Source of the DNA: Gemmatimonadota bacterium
Lineage (GTDB): Bacteria > Gemmatimonadota > Gemmatimonadetes > Gemmatimonadales > Gemmatimonadaceae
Length of the DNA stretch: 8,283 bases
NCBI GenBank assembly: GCA_028287225.1
Contig: JAQBPZ010000381.1
Location: 1 to 8,283 of the forward strand
Direction of reading: 5' to 3'
The notes below the pieces were generated by a model. The model saw nothing but the letters and a program-made list of their open reading frames with translations. It ran no database searches and was not told the origin of the DNA. Position 1 is the first letter of the stretch. Every line of letters starts with the position of its first letter. Both the position numbers and the translations under genes were made by a program. Of the stretch, positions 1 to 6,069 are shown piece after piece.

Positions 1-1
1 C

Positions 2-1780
2 CCCGCGGGGTTGTGGGCCGCCATCGAGCGCGCGCAGGCCGCCGAAGCCGTGCGCCCGCCCGCTCGCCCGCTGGCGGCGCAGCACGAGGTCCCGGTGTCG
101 TCGGTCCGCGAGCGAGATCCGGCCTCCGTTCCCTTTCGCGCGCGGCGCGGCGTCCGACGCGGTGCCGCCCTGCTTGCCACCGCCGCCGCCGTGATGGGCG
201 CGCTGCTGCTTCCGTCGCCCTTCCACCGCACGCTGCAGGCGGGGCCGAAGCAGGGGCGGTGGCGATTCTCGCCGGCTCTCCCCACGCCGGGTGCGACCGT
301 CCGGGTCCGGTTCGAGCCCTCGCCGAGCTTTCCGGCGCAGGATCGGCTGCTGCTCGTGGGGCGCCCGGTGCCGCGCTGGACCGAGGCGCGAGGGGAGTCG
401 ATGCGGGGCCTGGAGCTGATGGATTCCCTCGCCACCCTCGTCCGTGGCGGCGACGGGGCGTACGCCGGCTCCTTCGTGACGTCGCCGGACTTCGACGGCC
501 TCACGCTTCAGCTCATGCCCGCGGGCGGCGGGTTCATCCCGGCGCCGCGCGACCCGGTTACCGGGGCGCAGCGGGGAGATCCGTACGCCACGCGGTCGCC
601 CACGCTGCTCGTTGCCGCGGCGCCGGATGGCCGCCCGCGTCTGGACGTCCTGTCGGGCATGGCCGCTCTGGGCGGCGCCTGGGGGAGCCCGGTGCCCGGC
701 GGCTACAGCGTGGCCGATACCCTCATCCGGTACTACCCGTCGGAGCCGATCGGGTACGCGGCCGACCGTCGCGTCGGCGGAAAGCGGGTCATCGACGACG
801 TCATCGCGTATTTCAAGCGAGGCGAGCGCCAGTACGTGAAGTTCGAGCAGCGGCTGATGGCGCAGCCGGCCGTGAGCGCGGACCGCGAGCTCGCGATGGT
901 GATGTTCGGCCAGCGCATCTCGGAGCCCACCGAATCGCGCCGCTGGGTCATGCGGCTCGTTCGCGAGCATCCGGATGACCCCCGCACGCTGATGGTATAC
1001 GCGCAGATGCTCGCCGGCATGTTCAACGAGCCCGGCACCATGCCGCTCATCCGCCGCGGCCTGCCGGCGGCGGATACCCTGTGGGAGCGGAACGGCCACC
1101 ACGAGTCGAGCGGCGAGATGGCCTCGATCGCGGCCCGTGCCGGCGACACGGCCGCGGTGACGCGGTGGGCCGCCCGCAACTGGAGCGGCAGCGCAACCGT
1201 ACCGTTCGCGTTTTATCGCGACTACTTCGACGCCTCGCTGCTGAAGGATCCGGCGCTCCGGCCGGCGGCGCGCACCTATCTCGCCCGGCGCACCAAGGAG
1301 TCGTGCGACCTTCGCCCGGGCGCGTATCCGGAGCGGTCTTCGCGGGAGTTCTGGGTCTCCCAGTGCGTCTGGCGCCGGCGGGACACCTACGCCGACCTGT
1401 CCGTGCTGGCGCGGCTCGACGGGAACCCGCGTGCGGCGCTCGCGTACGCCGACACGGCGGTGAGCCTCCCCGGGTTCCCGGAGCAGTGCTACTCCCTCAT
1501 GCCGCATCAGCGACGCGGCGAGGCCCTGCTGGCCGTGGGTGACACGGCCGCCGCCGTCGGCGAGCTCGCCCTGCGCGCGGCTCAGGGAAGCTGGCAGTCG
1601 CATGCCTATGCCGACTCGGTGGGCCGCGCGATCCGCGCGAACGTGGACAGCGTGGCGTGGGCGAGGGCCGTGAGTGCCGGGCGAGAGACGGTGTCGCGGT
1701 GCCACGCGGAATTCGAGGCGAAGCGCAAGGCGGAGAGCGCGCGGCTGAGGGCCGCCGGGGCGCCGCCCTTCTACAGGTAG
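2..1780 (+). CDS. Single-pass membrane protein with beta-rich and TPR-like extracytoplasmic region (5' partial)
   Basis: I do not recognise a named family. The reading frame is open to the left edge, so the N-terminus is missing; a TTG at 11 is the first possible start but there is no reason to prefer it. Residue numbers count from that TTG. Residues 1-50 are a polar, Arg- and Pro-rich tail beginning LWAAIERAQ, which resembles the segment after an anti-sigma zinc finger. Residues 51-69 form one hydrophobic helix preceded by RRGVRR, predicting a cytoplasmic tail and an exported C-terminus. Residues 85-205 are beta-rich, with TPGATVRVRFEPS near the start. Residues 255-540 are helical; 470-525 look like a TPR pair (GNPRAALAYADTAV, then GEALLAVGDTAAAV). 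The only four cysteines (C432, C452, C493, C564) lie in the exported C-terminal part and could form two disulfides. The gene ends with TAG at 1778. The coding call is firm; an anti-sigma or envelope-sensing role is only a guess. Confidence 0.8.
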   Translation, partial: PAGLWAAIERAQAAEAVRPPARPLAAQHEVPVSSVRERDPASVPFRARRGVRRGAALLATAAAVMGALLLPSPFHRTLQAGPKQGRWRFSPALPTPGATVRVRFEPSPSFPAQDRLLLVGRPVPRWTEARGESMRGLELMDSLATLVRGGDGAYAGSFVTSPDFDGLTLQLMPAGGGFIPAPRDPVTGAQRGDPYATRSPTLLVAAAPDGRPRLDVLSGMAALGGAWGSPVPGGYSVADTLIRYYPSEPIGYAADRRVGGKRVIDDVIAYFKRGERQYVKFEQRLMAQPAVSADRELAMVMFGQRISEPTESRRWVMRLVREHPDDPRTLMVYAQMLAGMFNEPGTMPLIRRGLPAADTLWERNGHHESSGEMASIAARAGDTAAVTRWAARNWSGSATVPFAFYRDYFDASLLKDPALRPAARTYLARRTKESCDLRPGAYPERSSREFWVSQCVWRRRDTYADLSVLARLDGNPRAALAYADTAVSLPGFPEQCYSLMPHQRRGEALLAVGDTAAAVGELALRAAQGSWQSHAYADSVGRAIRANVDSVAWARAVSAGRETVSRCHAEFEAKRKAESARLRAAGAPPFYR

Positions 1781-1839
1781 CGGCAGCGCCCGCCGTCTTG
1801 TCCCTGGCCGCCTCGCACGTTTCGGCGCAGACTTCCCAA

Positions 1840-1912
1840 CGTCCTTCGCGTCCTCCGCGGTTCACAGCTGTTGAAGAGCTTGAACCGCGGAGGACGCGGA
1901 GGACGCGGAGGT
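1840..1912. repeat. Palindromic repeat element with 9-bp tandem unit
   Basis: Positions 1840-1864 and 1881-1905 form a 25-bp inverted repeat with one mismatch (T1846 opposite G1899), separated by 16 nt. Within the loop, AGCT at 1866-1869 can pair with AGCT at 1877-1880 after a one-base bulge, leaving a 7-nt loop. In a plus-strand transcript the mismatch is a G-U wobble, so the stem would be unbroken; on the other strand it is A-C. The right side is also a direct repeat: CGCGGAGGA at 1886 and 1895, and CGCGGAGGT at 1904. It begins 60 nt after the stop of the upstream gene. Such a long palindrome with a short internal period in a gap between genes is typical of dispersed REP-like or MITE-like elements. 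It may end or protect the upstream transcript. No open reading frame or transposase is linked to it. Confidence 0.75.
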
Positions 1913-1990
1913 CTCGGGGACTGCGCCTCCTGCCGCCCCGGGAATTGCACGGAATGCTGGGCAGGCGCGGGAACCCAGAGAGCGGAGTCC

Positions 1991-2010
1991 GGGGGCGCCG
2001 CCACGCCCCC
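1991..2010 (+). terminator. Possible short GC hairpin terminator
   Basis: GGGGGCG (1991-1997) pairs with CGCCCCC (2004-2010) across a 6-nt loop, giving a 7-bp stem. It is followed after a few bases by a T-rich but interrupted stretch (GGTTTCTCATT). It could be a weak terminator upstream of the LysM gene, but in such GC-rich DNA a stem of this size can arise by chance. The rest of 1913-2097 shows no gene. Confidence 0.25.
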
Positions 2011-2036
2011 CCGGTTTCTCATTCCGGTTCCGATCG

Positions 2037-2044
2037 TCTAACCT
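2037..2044 (+). promoter_or_regulatory. Possible -10 element for the LysM gene
   Basis: TCTAACCT is the most AT-leaning spot just upstream of the LysM gene and contains TAACCT (2039-2044), a fair -10 hexamer. No convincing -35 lies 16-18 nt upstream (TTTCTCA near 2016 is poor). A start of transcription near 2051 would leave a leader of about 26 or 47 nt, depending on which GTG begins the gene. Confidence 0.25.
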
Positions 2045-2097
2045 GCAGCCCCGCCGCCGCTGGCGGCGCACAAGTCGTGTCCCATGCCCTCGAGCGT

Positions 2098-3213
2098 GTG
2101 AAGATTCCTCGTCACGGCCGGTTGTTCCCCGCCGCCGCCCTGTTCGCCCTCGCCCTGCCGGTGGCCGCCCGCGCCCAGGACGTCCGTCCCGACGCGCGTC
2201 CCGACGCCGGCACGCACACCGTGAAGCGCGGCGACACCCTGTGGGACCTCGCGCAGACCTACCTGGGCGACGCGTACCTCTGGCCCGAGATCTACCGCCT
2301 CAACACCGACCAGATCGACGACCCGCACTGGATCTATCCCAGCGAGGTCCTGAAGCTGCCGGGCCGCGCCGCCCAGGTCGCCGTCGCCGCGCCCGACGGC
2401 GCGCCGGTGGCCGAGGAGCCGCGGCGCCCCAACTCGCCGACGGTCTTCTCCACGCGGACGATGGTGCGTTCCCGCCCCGGCTTCGCCTCCGGCGTGTCGC
2501 AGCCGCGCGTTCCGCACGGTGACGTGCTCCGCGCCCCGTACTTCGATCGCCACGGCGGGCCCTCCACCACGGGACGGCTCCTCTTCACCGCCGACATCCC
2601 CGGCATCGCGAAGCCCCGCGGCACCACCAACTTCCAGCTCTACGACAAGCTGCTGATGGTGCCCCCCGCCGGCGCCCTCGCCGCCGAGCGCGAACGCTTC
2701 GTCGCGTACACGCTCGCGGACGACATCGAGGACGTGGGCACGGTGGTCATTCCCAGCGCGGTGGTCGAGGTCGTGCGCGCGCCGCAGCAGGGCGAGGCCG
2801 CCATCGTCCAGGTGGTGCAGCTCTACACGCAGCTCAACGCCGACGACCGCATCATCCCGCTCGACACGGCGGGCACCGCCCTCACCGGCGTGCCGGTGCA
2901 GGTGCCGGGCAACACGCTCCGCAGCACGAAGATCCGGGCGATCCAGCGCGACGTGGACCTGCCCTCGCTCAACTACTACATCCTGTTCGATCTCGCTGCC
3001 CGCGACGGCATGAAGGTGGGCGACGAGGTCCTGGTCTACCGCGAGCGCCAGCTTCCGAAGGAGGACGACGGTCCGGTCCTTCCCGAAGTCGCCATCGCGA
3101 CCGCGCAGGTGGTGCGCGTGACGGCCTACGGCAGCACGGCGCGCATCCTCTCGCAGGAGCAGCCGATGATCCGCGCGGGTGAGCGCGTCCGTGTGATCGG
3201 GCGCATGCCGTAA
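2098..3213 (+). CDS. Secreted LysM peptidoglycan-binding domain protein
   Basis: A 371-residue exported protein that probably binds peptidoglycan. From GTG 2098 the N-terminus (MKIPRHGRLF) leads into a hydrophobic stretch at about 10-22 and a likely signal peptidase I site after ARA (residue 26). A LysM domain covers about residues 40-88: HTVKRGDTLWDLAQ at its start and PSEVLKLP at its end, with the LWPEIYRLN insert seen in many Gram-negative LysM proteins. Residues 89-160 are a Pro/Arg-rich linker. Residues 160-371 form a beta-rich domain without a name known to me, which accompanies LysM in similar proteins. GTG 2077 is an alternative start adding seven residues; neither GTG has a clear ribosome binding site, and the frame stays open much further upstream without protein-like content. 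No catalytic motif (peptidase, amidase, transglycosylase) is visible, so it is probably a binding or structural protein. It sits alone between a repeat-bearing gap and a terminator, so it is likely monocistronic. Confidence 0.88.
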   Translation: MKIPRHGRLFPAAALFALALPVAARAQDVRPDARPDAGTHTVKRGDTLWDLAQTYLGDAYLWPEIYRLNTDQIDDPHWIYPSEVLKLPGRAAQVAVAAPDGAPVAEEPRRPNSPTVFSTRTMVRSRPGFASGVSQPRVPHGDVLRAPYFDRHGGPSTTGRLLFTADIPGIAKPRGTTNFQLYDKLLMVPPAGALAAERERFVAYTLADDIEDVGTVVIPSAVVEVVRAPQQGEAAIVQVVQLYTQLNADDRIIPLDTAGTALTGVPVQVPGNTLRSTKIRAIQRDVDLPSLNYYILFDLAARDGMKVGDEVLVYRERQLPKEDDGPVLPEVAIATAQVVRVTAYGSTARILSQEQPMIRAGERVRVIGRMP

Positions 3214-3235
3214 CGTTCGCAGCGACCGGATGTGC

Positions 3236-3273
3236 AGAGGGCCAGGCACCGGTCATCCGGTGCCTGGCCCTCT
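3236..3273 (+). terminator. Strong hairpin terminator after the LysM gene
   Basis: AGAGGGCCAGGCACCGG (3236-3252) and its exact complement (3257-3273) make a perfect 17-bp stem closed by the tetraloop TCAT. It starts 22 nt after the LysM stop codon and lies before the promoter region of the next operon. No run of T follows (TCTCTCGTGC), so it may be an L-shaped intrinsic terminator, as is common in GC-rich bacteria, or an mRNA 3'-end stabiliser. Because the stem is perfect it could act in both directions. Confidence 0.75.
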
Positions 3274-3319
3274 CTCGTGCGCGCGTCGGTCGATGATCCC
3301 GGCCATCGGGCGTTTCCGT

Positions 3320-3325
3320 TACATT
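3320..3325 (+). promoter_or_regulatory. Likely -10 element of the heme/Tol operon
   Basis: TACATT, within the AT-rich patch GTTACATTGA, is a good -10 hexamer in a region otherwise close to all G and C. The ATG of the CcsA/HemX gene lies 8 nt downstream, so transcription would start at or within a few bases of the start codon, giving a leaderless or near-leaderless mRNA. No -35 with proper spacing is visible. The same patch ends in GAAGG (3326-3330), which could instead be a ribosome binding site, though only 3 nt from the ATG. Confidence 0.45.
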
Positions 3326-3333
3326 GAAGGGCC

Positions 3334-4143
3334 ATGACCGCGATCGCCCATTTCATCGCCATCACGCTGTATCTCGCCGCCGCGGCCCTCGCCGCGACGC
3401 CGTTCGCGCGTCCGGTGGCGGCCCCCGTCCGTGGCGTCGTCACCCTGCTGGGCATCGGCGTGCTCGCGCATGCCGCCGCGCTCGCGGCCTACGTGCTGCG
3501 CGTGGGACAGCTCCCGCTCACCGGACTGGGGCCCTCGCTCTCGTTCGCCGGCTTCGTGCTGGCGGCGACGCTGCTCGTCGTGGAGCTGGCGGCGAGGGAC
3601 GTGACGCTCACCCTCGTCGCCGCACCGCTCGCCGCCATCCCGACGCTCGTCGCGAACCTCATGGGCATGGTGCCGGGCGTGGAGCCGGCGGGCGCGCGCG
3701 GCGCATGGCTCGTGGCCCACATCGCCCTCAGCTTCCTCGGCATCGCGGCGTTCGGCACCGCCGCCGCGGCGGGGCTGATGTACCTCGTGGAGCACCGCGA
3801 CCTCAAGTCGCGGCGCTTCGGCGCCATCTACCGCTTCTTTCCCCCGCTCGCGACGCTCGATCGCGTGAATCACGTCGCCGCCGTCGCCGGATGGCTCGGG
3901 CTCACCCTCGGCGTGGTGCTGGCCGTCACCTACTCGCTGGCCTACCGCGAGCTGAGCGTGCTCAAGGTGATCTGGGCCACCGGCGCGTGGCTGGCCGTCT
4001 CGGGCATCGCGCTGGGACGCGTGGTGGGCGGATGGCAGGCCCGCCGCGCGGCCATCTACTCCAGCATCTCGTTCGCGGCCGTCGTGCTCCTCTATGTTGC
4101 CTTCCGCGTGGCGGAGACGAACGGGAGAGGGCGATTCCTGTGA
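3334..4143 (+). CDS. CcsA/HemX-family cytochrome c assembly membrane protein
   Basis: A 269-residue inner-membrane protein with about eight hydrophobic helices (roughly 7-24, 34-54, 66-86, 93-112, 126-148, 181-200, 213-230, 241-259). It belongs to the CcsA/CcmC/HemX family, which handles haem at the membrane during cytochrome c maturation; in some bacteria the HemX branch affects the level of HemA. Family-like segments are GQLPLTGLGPSLSF (58-71), AHIALSFLGIAAFG (128-141), the YLVEHRDLKSRR loop (150-161), and PPLATLDRVNH (170-180). Histidines at 46, 129 and 180 are candidate haem ligands. The tryptophan-rich WWD motif of true CcsA is degraded: only KVIWATGAWLAVSG (211-224) remains, and the histidine that usually follows is absent. 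Being next to a siroheme gene and hemA favours a HemX-type role, but cytochrome c assembly cannot be excluded. ATG 3334 is first in the operon; its stop overlaps the next start. Confidence 0.8.
   Translation: MTAIAHFIAITLYLAAAALAATPFARPVAAPVRGVVTLLGIGVLAHAAALAAYVLRVGQLPLTGLGPSLSFAGFVLAATLLVVELAARDVTLTLVAAPLAAIPTLVANLMGMVPGVEPAGARGAWLVAHIALSFLGIAAFGTAAAAGLMYLVEHRDLKSRRFGAIYRFFPPLATLDRVNHVAAVAGWLGLTLGVVLAVTYSLAYRELSVLKVIWATGAWLAVSGIALGRVVGGWQARRAAIYSSISFAAVVLLYVAFRVAETNGRGRFL
4123..4131 (+). promoter_or_regulatory. Ribosome binding site for the precorrin-2 dehydrogenase gene
   Basis: The purine run GGGAGAGGG lies 8 nt before GTG 4140 and supports that start, even though it is inside the end of the upstream gene. 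Confidence 0.5.
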
Positions 4144-4745
4144 GCGGCATCCCGATTCTCGTCGAGGCCGCGTCGCTCGAGGTGCTCGTGGTGGGCGGCG
4201 GCGCCGTGGCCGCGCGAAAGGCCGGCGCGCTGTCCAGTGGGGGGGCGCGGGTGCGCGTGATCGCCCCGGTGGTGGGCGACGCCATGCGCGCGCTCGCCGA
4301 CGCGGGCCGCGTCGCGCTGCTGGAGCGCTCGTACGAGAGTGGTGACGTGGGCGAGGCGGATCTCGTGATCGCCGCCACCGACCATCGCGCCACGAACGCC
4401 GCGGTCGCCGCCGAGGCGCGTACTGCGCACCGCCTCGTCAACGTGGCCGACGTGGCGTCGGAGGGCAGCTTCGCGGTGATGGCCGCGCACCGGAGCGGCG
4501 GCCTCACGGTCGGCGTCAGCGCTGGCGTGCCTGCCGCCGCGGCAAGCATCCGCGACGCGATCGCGGCGCGCTTCGACGCGCGGTACGCGCGCGCCCTGGA
4601 CGCGCTGTCGTCGATGCGTGACACGCTCCTTGCCGACGGCGGCGCGGCTCGCTGGCGCGAGCTGTCGTCCGACCTGCTCGGCGCGGGGTTCTGCGACGCG
4701 GTGGACGAGGGGACGTTCGAGGCACGGCTGGCGAGATGGCGATGA
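4140..4745 (+). CDS. Precorrin-2 dehydrogenase (siroheme synthase N-terminal type, Met8p/SirC-like)
   Basis: A 201-residue cytoplasmic enzyme matching the N-terminal module of CysG, which oxidises precorrin-2 to sirohydrochlorin with NAD+ and in bifunctional members inserts iron to give siroheme. The Rossmann nucleotide-binding segment is VLVVGGGAVAARKAGAL (15-31), and VIAATDHRATN (76-86) follows the fold. LVNVADVASEGSF (99-111) carries the conserved aspartate D104 of the VNVxD motif, at the position implicated in catalysis in CysG and Met8p. GLTVGVSAGVPAAAASIRDAI (121-141) is the typical end of the dimerisation part. The methyltransferase (SUMT) half of CysG is absent, so uroporphyrinogen methylation must be encoded elsewhere. 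GTG 4140 overlaps the upstream TGA in a GTGA junction, indicating translational coupling; the frame remains open further upstream but only as a shadow of the CcsA/HemX gene. Whether it also has chelatase activity cannot be told from sequence. Confidence 0.87.
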   Translation: MSGIPILVEAASLEVLVVGGGAVAARKAGALSSGGARVRVIAPVVGDAMRALADAGRVALLERSYESGDVGEADLVIAATDHRATNAAVAAEARTAHRLVNVADVASEGSFAVMAAHRSGGLTVGVSAGVPAAAASIRDAIAARFDARYARALDALSSMRDTLLADGGAARWRELSSDLLGAGFCDAVDEGTFEARLARWR

Positions 4746-4761
4746 GCGCCCTGGTGTCAGC

Positions 4762-6069
4762 GTGGCGGTGATCGTGCTCGGCGTGAGCCACCATGGCGCG
4801 CCGCTCGACGTGCGCGAGCGGCTCGCCTTCCGGCCGGCGGAAGTCGTGCCCGCGCTGGAGCGGCTGCGCAGCGTGGCGGGGGTGCGCGAAGGCGTGCTCC
4901 TTTCCACGTGCAACCGCACGGAGCTCTACCTCGTGGAGGGAGAGGATGAGTGCGCGCCGGCGGCGTGGGAGCTGCTCGCGGAGCGGCTCGGTGCGGAAGC
5001 GAGCGGGTACGGGTACGTGCACCGGGATCGCGAGGCGGCGGCACACCTGTTCCGCGTCGCGGCGGGCATGGACTCGATGGTGGTGGGGGAGGCGCAGATC
5101 CACGGGCAGGTGCGCGACGCATGGGAGGCCAGCCGCCGGGCGTCGGGCGCGGTGCTCAACCGGCTCTTCCAGTCGGCGCTCCTCACGGGGGGACGGGTCC
5201 GCAGCGAGACGACGCTCGGCCACGGGGCGCTCAGCATCAGCTCCGCCGCGGTGCAGCTCTCCAAGAAGATCTTCGGCAGCCTCGCCGGTCGCCGGGCGAT
5301 GGTGCTGGGCGCCGGCGAGATGGCGGAGCTCGCGCTCGCGTCGCTGCAGCACGAGGGCGTGCGCGCCGCCGTCGTCGCGAACCGCACCTTCGAGCGCGCC
5401 GTGGTGCTCGCCGCGCAGTACGGTGCGACGGCGGTGCACTACGATGACGCGTGGGATGCGCTTGCCGACGTCGACCTGCTGCTGTGCTCCACGGCCTCGC
5501 CGCGACCCGTGGTGAGCGCGGAGCGCGTGCGCACGGCCGTCGCGCGCCGGGGCGACCGCCCGCTCTGCATCCTCGACATCGCCATGCCGCGCGACGTGGA
5601 CCCGGCGGTGGCGAAGCTGGACAACGTGTTCCTGTACGACATGGACGACCTCCAGGCCGTGGTCAGCGCCAATCTCCAGCGCCGCCACGGCGAGCTGCCC
5701 GCGGCGGAGGGGGTGATCGGCGAGGAGGTGGAGAAGTTCTGGCAGTGGGTCGCCGGGCTCGCCGCCGTGCCGGTGCTGACGCAGTTCCGTGACGAGATGA
5801 ACCGCATGCGCGAGCGAGAGCTCCAGCAGGCCATGCGGCGGCTGGGCGACCTCTCGCCCGAGCAGCGCGCCGTAGTCGAGCATTTCTCCCAATCCCTCAT
5901 GAACAAGTTCCTCCACGAGCCCAGCGTCCGGCTACGCGCCGCCGCGGCCAATGGTCGCGGTCTCGGCGTCGTCGATGCCGCGCGATACCTCTTTGCGCTC
6001 GACGAGCGCGCCGCCGCGGCCGAGCCCGTGTCGCGGCCGGCCACGCGGGACGAGGAGGCGGGCGAGTGA
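4762..6069 (+). CDS. hemA: Glutamyl-tRNA reductase
   Basis: HemA reduces glutamate on tRNA(Glu) to glutamate-1-semialdehyde with NADPH, the first step of the C5 route to 5-aminolevulinate and all tetrapyrroles. At 435 residues it has normal length. It begins AVIVLGVSHHGAP (2-14), followed by the catalytic-cysteine motif STCNRTELY (48-56, Cys50). HLFRVAAGMDSMVVGEAQIHG (95-115) is the signature of the catalytic domain. The NADPH site is VLGAGEMAEL (181-190), then ANRTFERA (206-213) and LDIAMPRDVDP (271-281). The helical dimerisation domain runs from about 320 to 415, and the last 20 residues are a charged tail. GTG 4762 was chosen because family members start just before this first beta strand; GTG 4768 is nearly as good. 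No clear Shine-Dalgarno precedes either, and the gap from the previous stop is 16 nt. An ATGA at 4742 looks like a coupled start but is in another frame that closes at once. Confidence 0.96.
   Translation: MAVIVLGVSHHGAPLDVRERLAFRPAEVVPALERLRSVAGVREGVLLSTCNRTELYLVEGEDECAPAAWELLAERLGAEASGYGYVHRDREAAAHLFRVAAGMDSMVVGEAQIHGQVRDAWEASRRASGAVLNRLFQSALLTGGRVRSETTLGHGALSISSAAVQLSKKIFGSLAGRRAMVLGAGEMAELALASLQHEGVRAAVVANRTFERAVVLAAQYGATAVHYDDAWDALADVDLLLCSTASPRPVVSAERVRTAVARRGDRPLCILDIAMPRDVDPAVAKLDNVFLYDMDDLQAVVSANLQRRHGELPAAEGVIGEEVEKFWQWVAGLAAVPVLTQFRDEMNRMRERELQQAMRRLGDLSPEQRAVVEHFSQSLMNKFLHEPSVRLRAAAANGRGLGVVDAARYLFALDERAAAAEPVSRPATRDEEAGE
6052..6058 (+). promoter_or_regulatory. Strong ribosome binding site for the epimerase gene
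   Basis: GAGGAGG lies 7 nt before GTG 6066 at near-ideal spacing, inside the last codons of hemA. It fixes the GTG as the start of the epimerase and is the clearest Shine-Dalgarno in the window. Confidence 0.8.

Noticed and set aside
1657..2097. Upstream extension of the LysM reading frame back to 1657
   Set aside because: The extension would overlap the previous gene, run through the palindromic repeat and bury the signal peptide inside the protein.
1781..2097. Search for tRNA, small RNA gene, riboswitch or CRISPR repeats in the largest gap
   Set aside because: Apart from the palindrome and the small GC hairpin I saw no cloverleaf, no spaced direct repeats and no known aptamer; the 9-bp units are contiguous without spacers.
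2038..3249. 403-codon open frame on the minus strand opposite the LysM gene
   Set aside because: Its product is a low-complexity mix of Arg, His, Val, Asp and Gly with no motif; it is the mirror of a high-GC gene, whereas the plus strand encodes a signal peptide and LysM domain.
3291..3310. Small hairpins around CCCG/CGGG and CGATG/CATCG before the CcsA/HemX gene
   Set aside because: Stems of four or five bases are expected by chance here and do not fit an operator or riboswitch pattern I know.
3324..4139. Upstream extension of the precorrin-2 dehydrogenase frame
   Set aside because: This part is an Arg-rich shadow of the CcsA/HemX gene; family proteins start near GTG 4140, which has a ribosome binding site.
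4742..4771. ATG at 4742 overlapping the stop of the precorrin-2 dehydrogenase gene as ATGA
   Set aside because: It is not in the hemA frame and meets a stop codon after nine codons, so it is at most a tiny chance frame.
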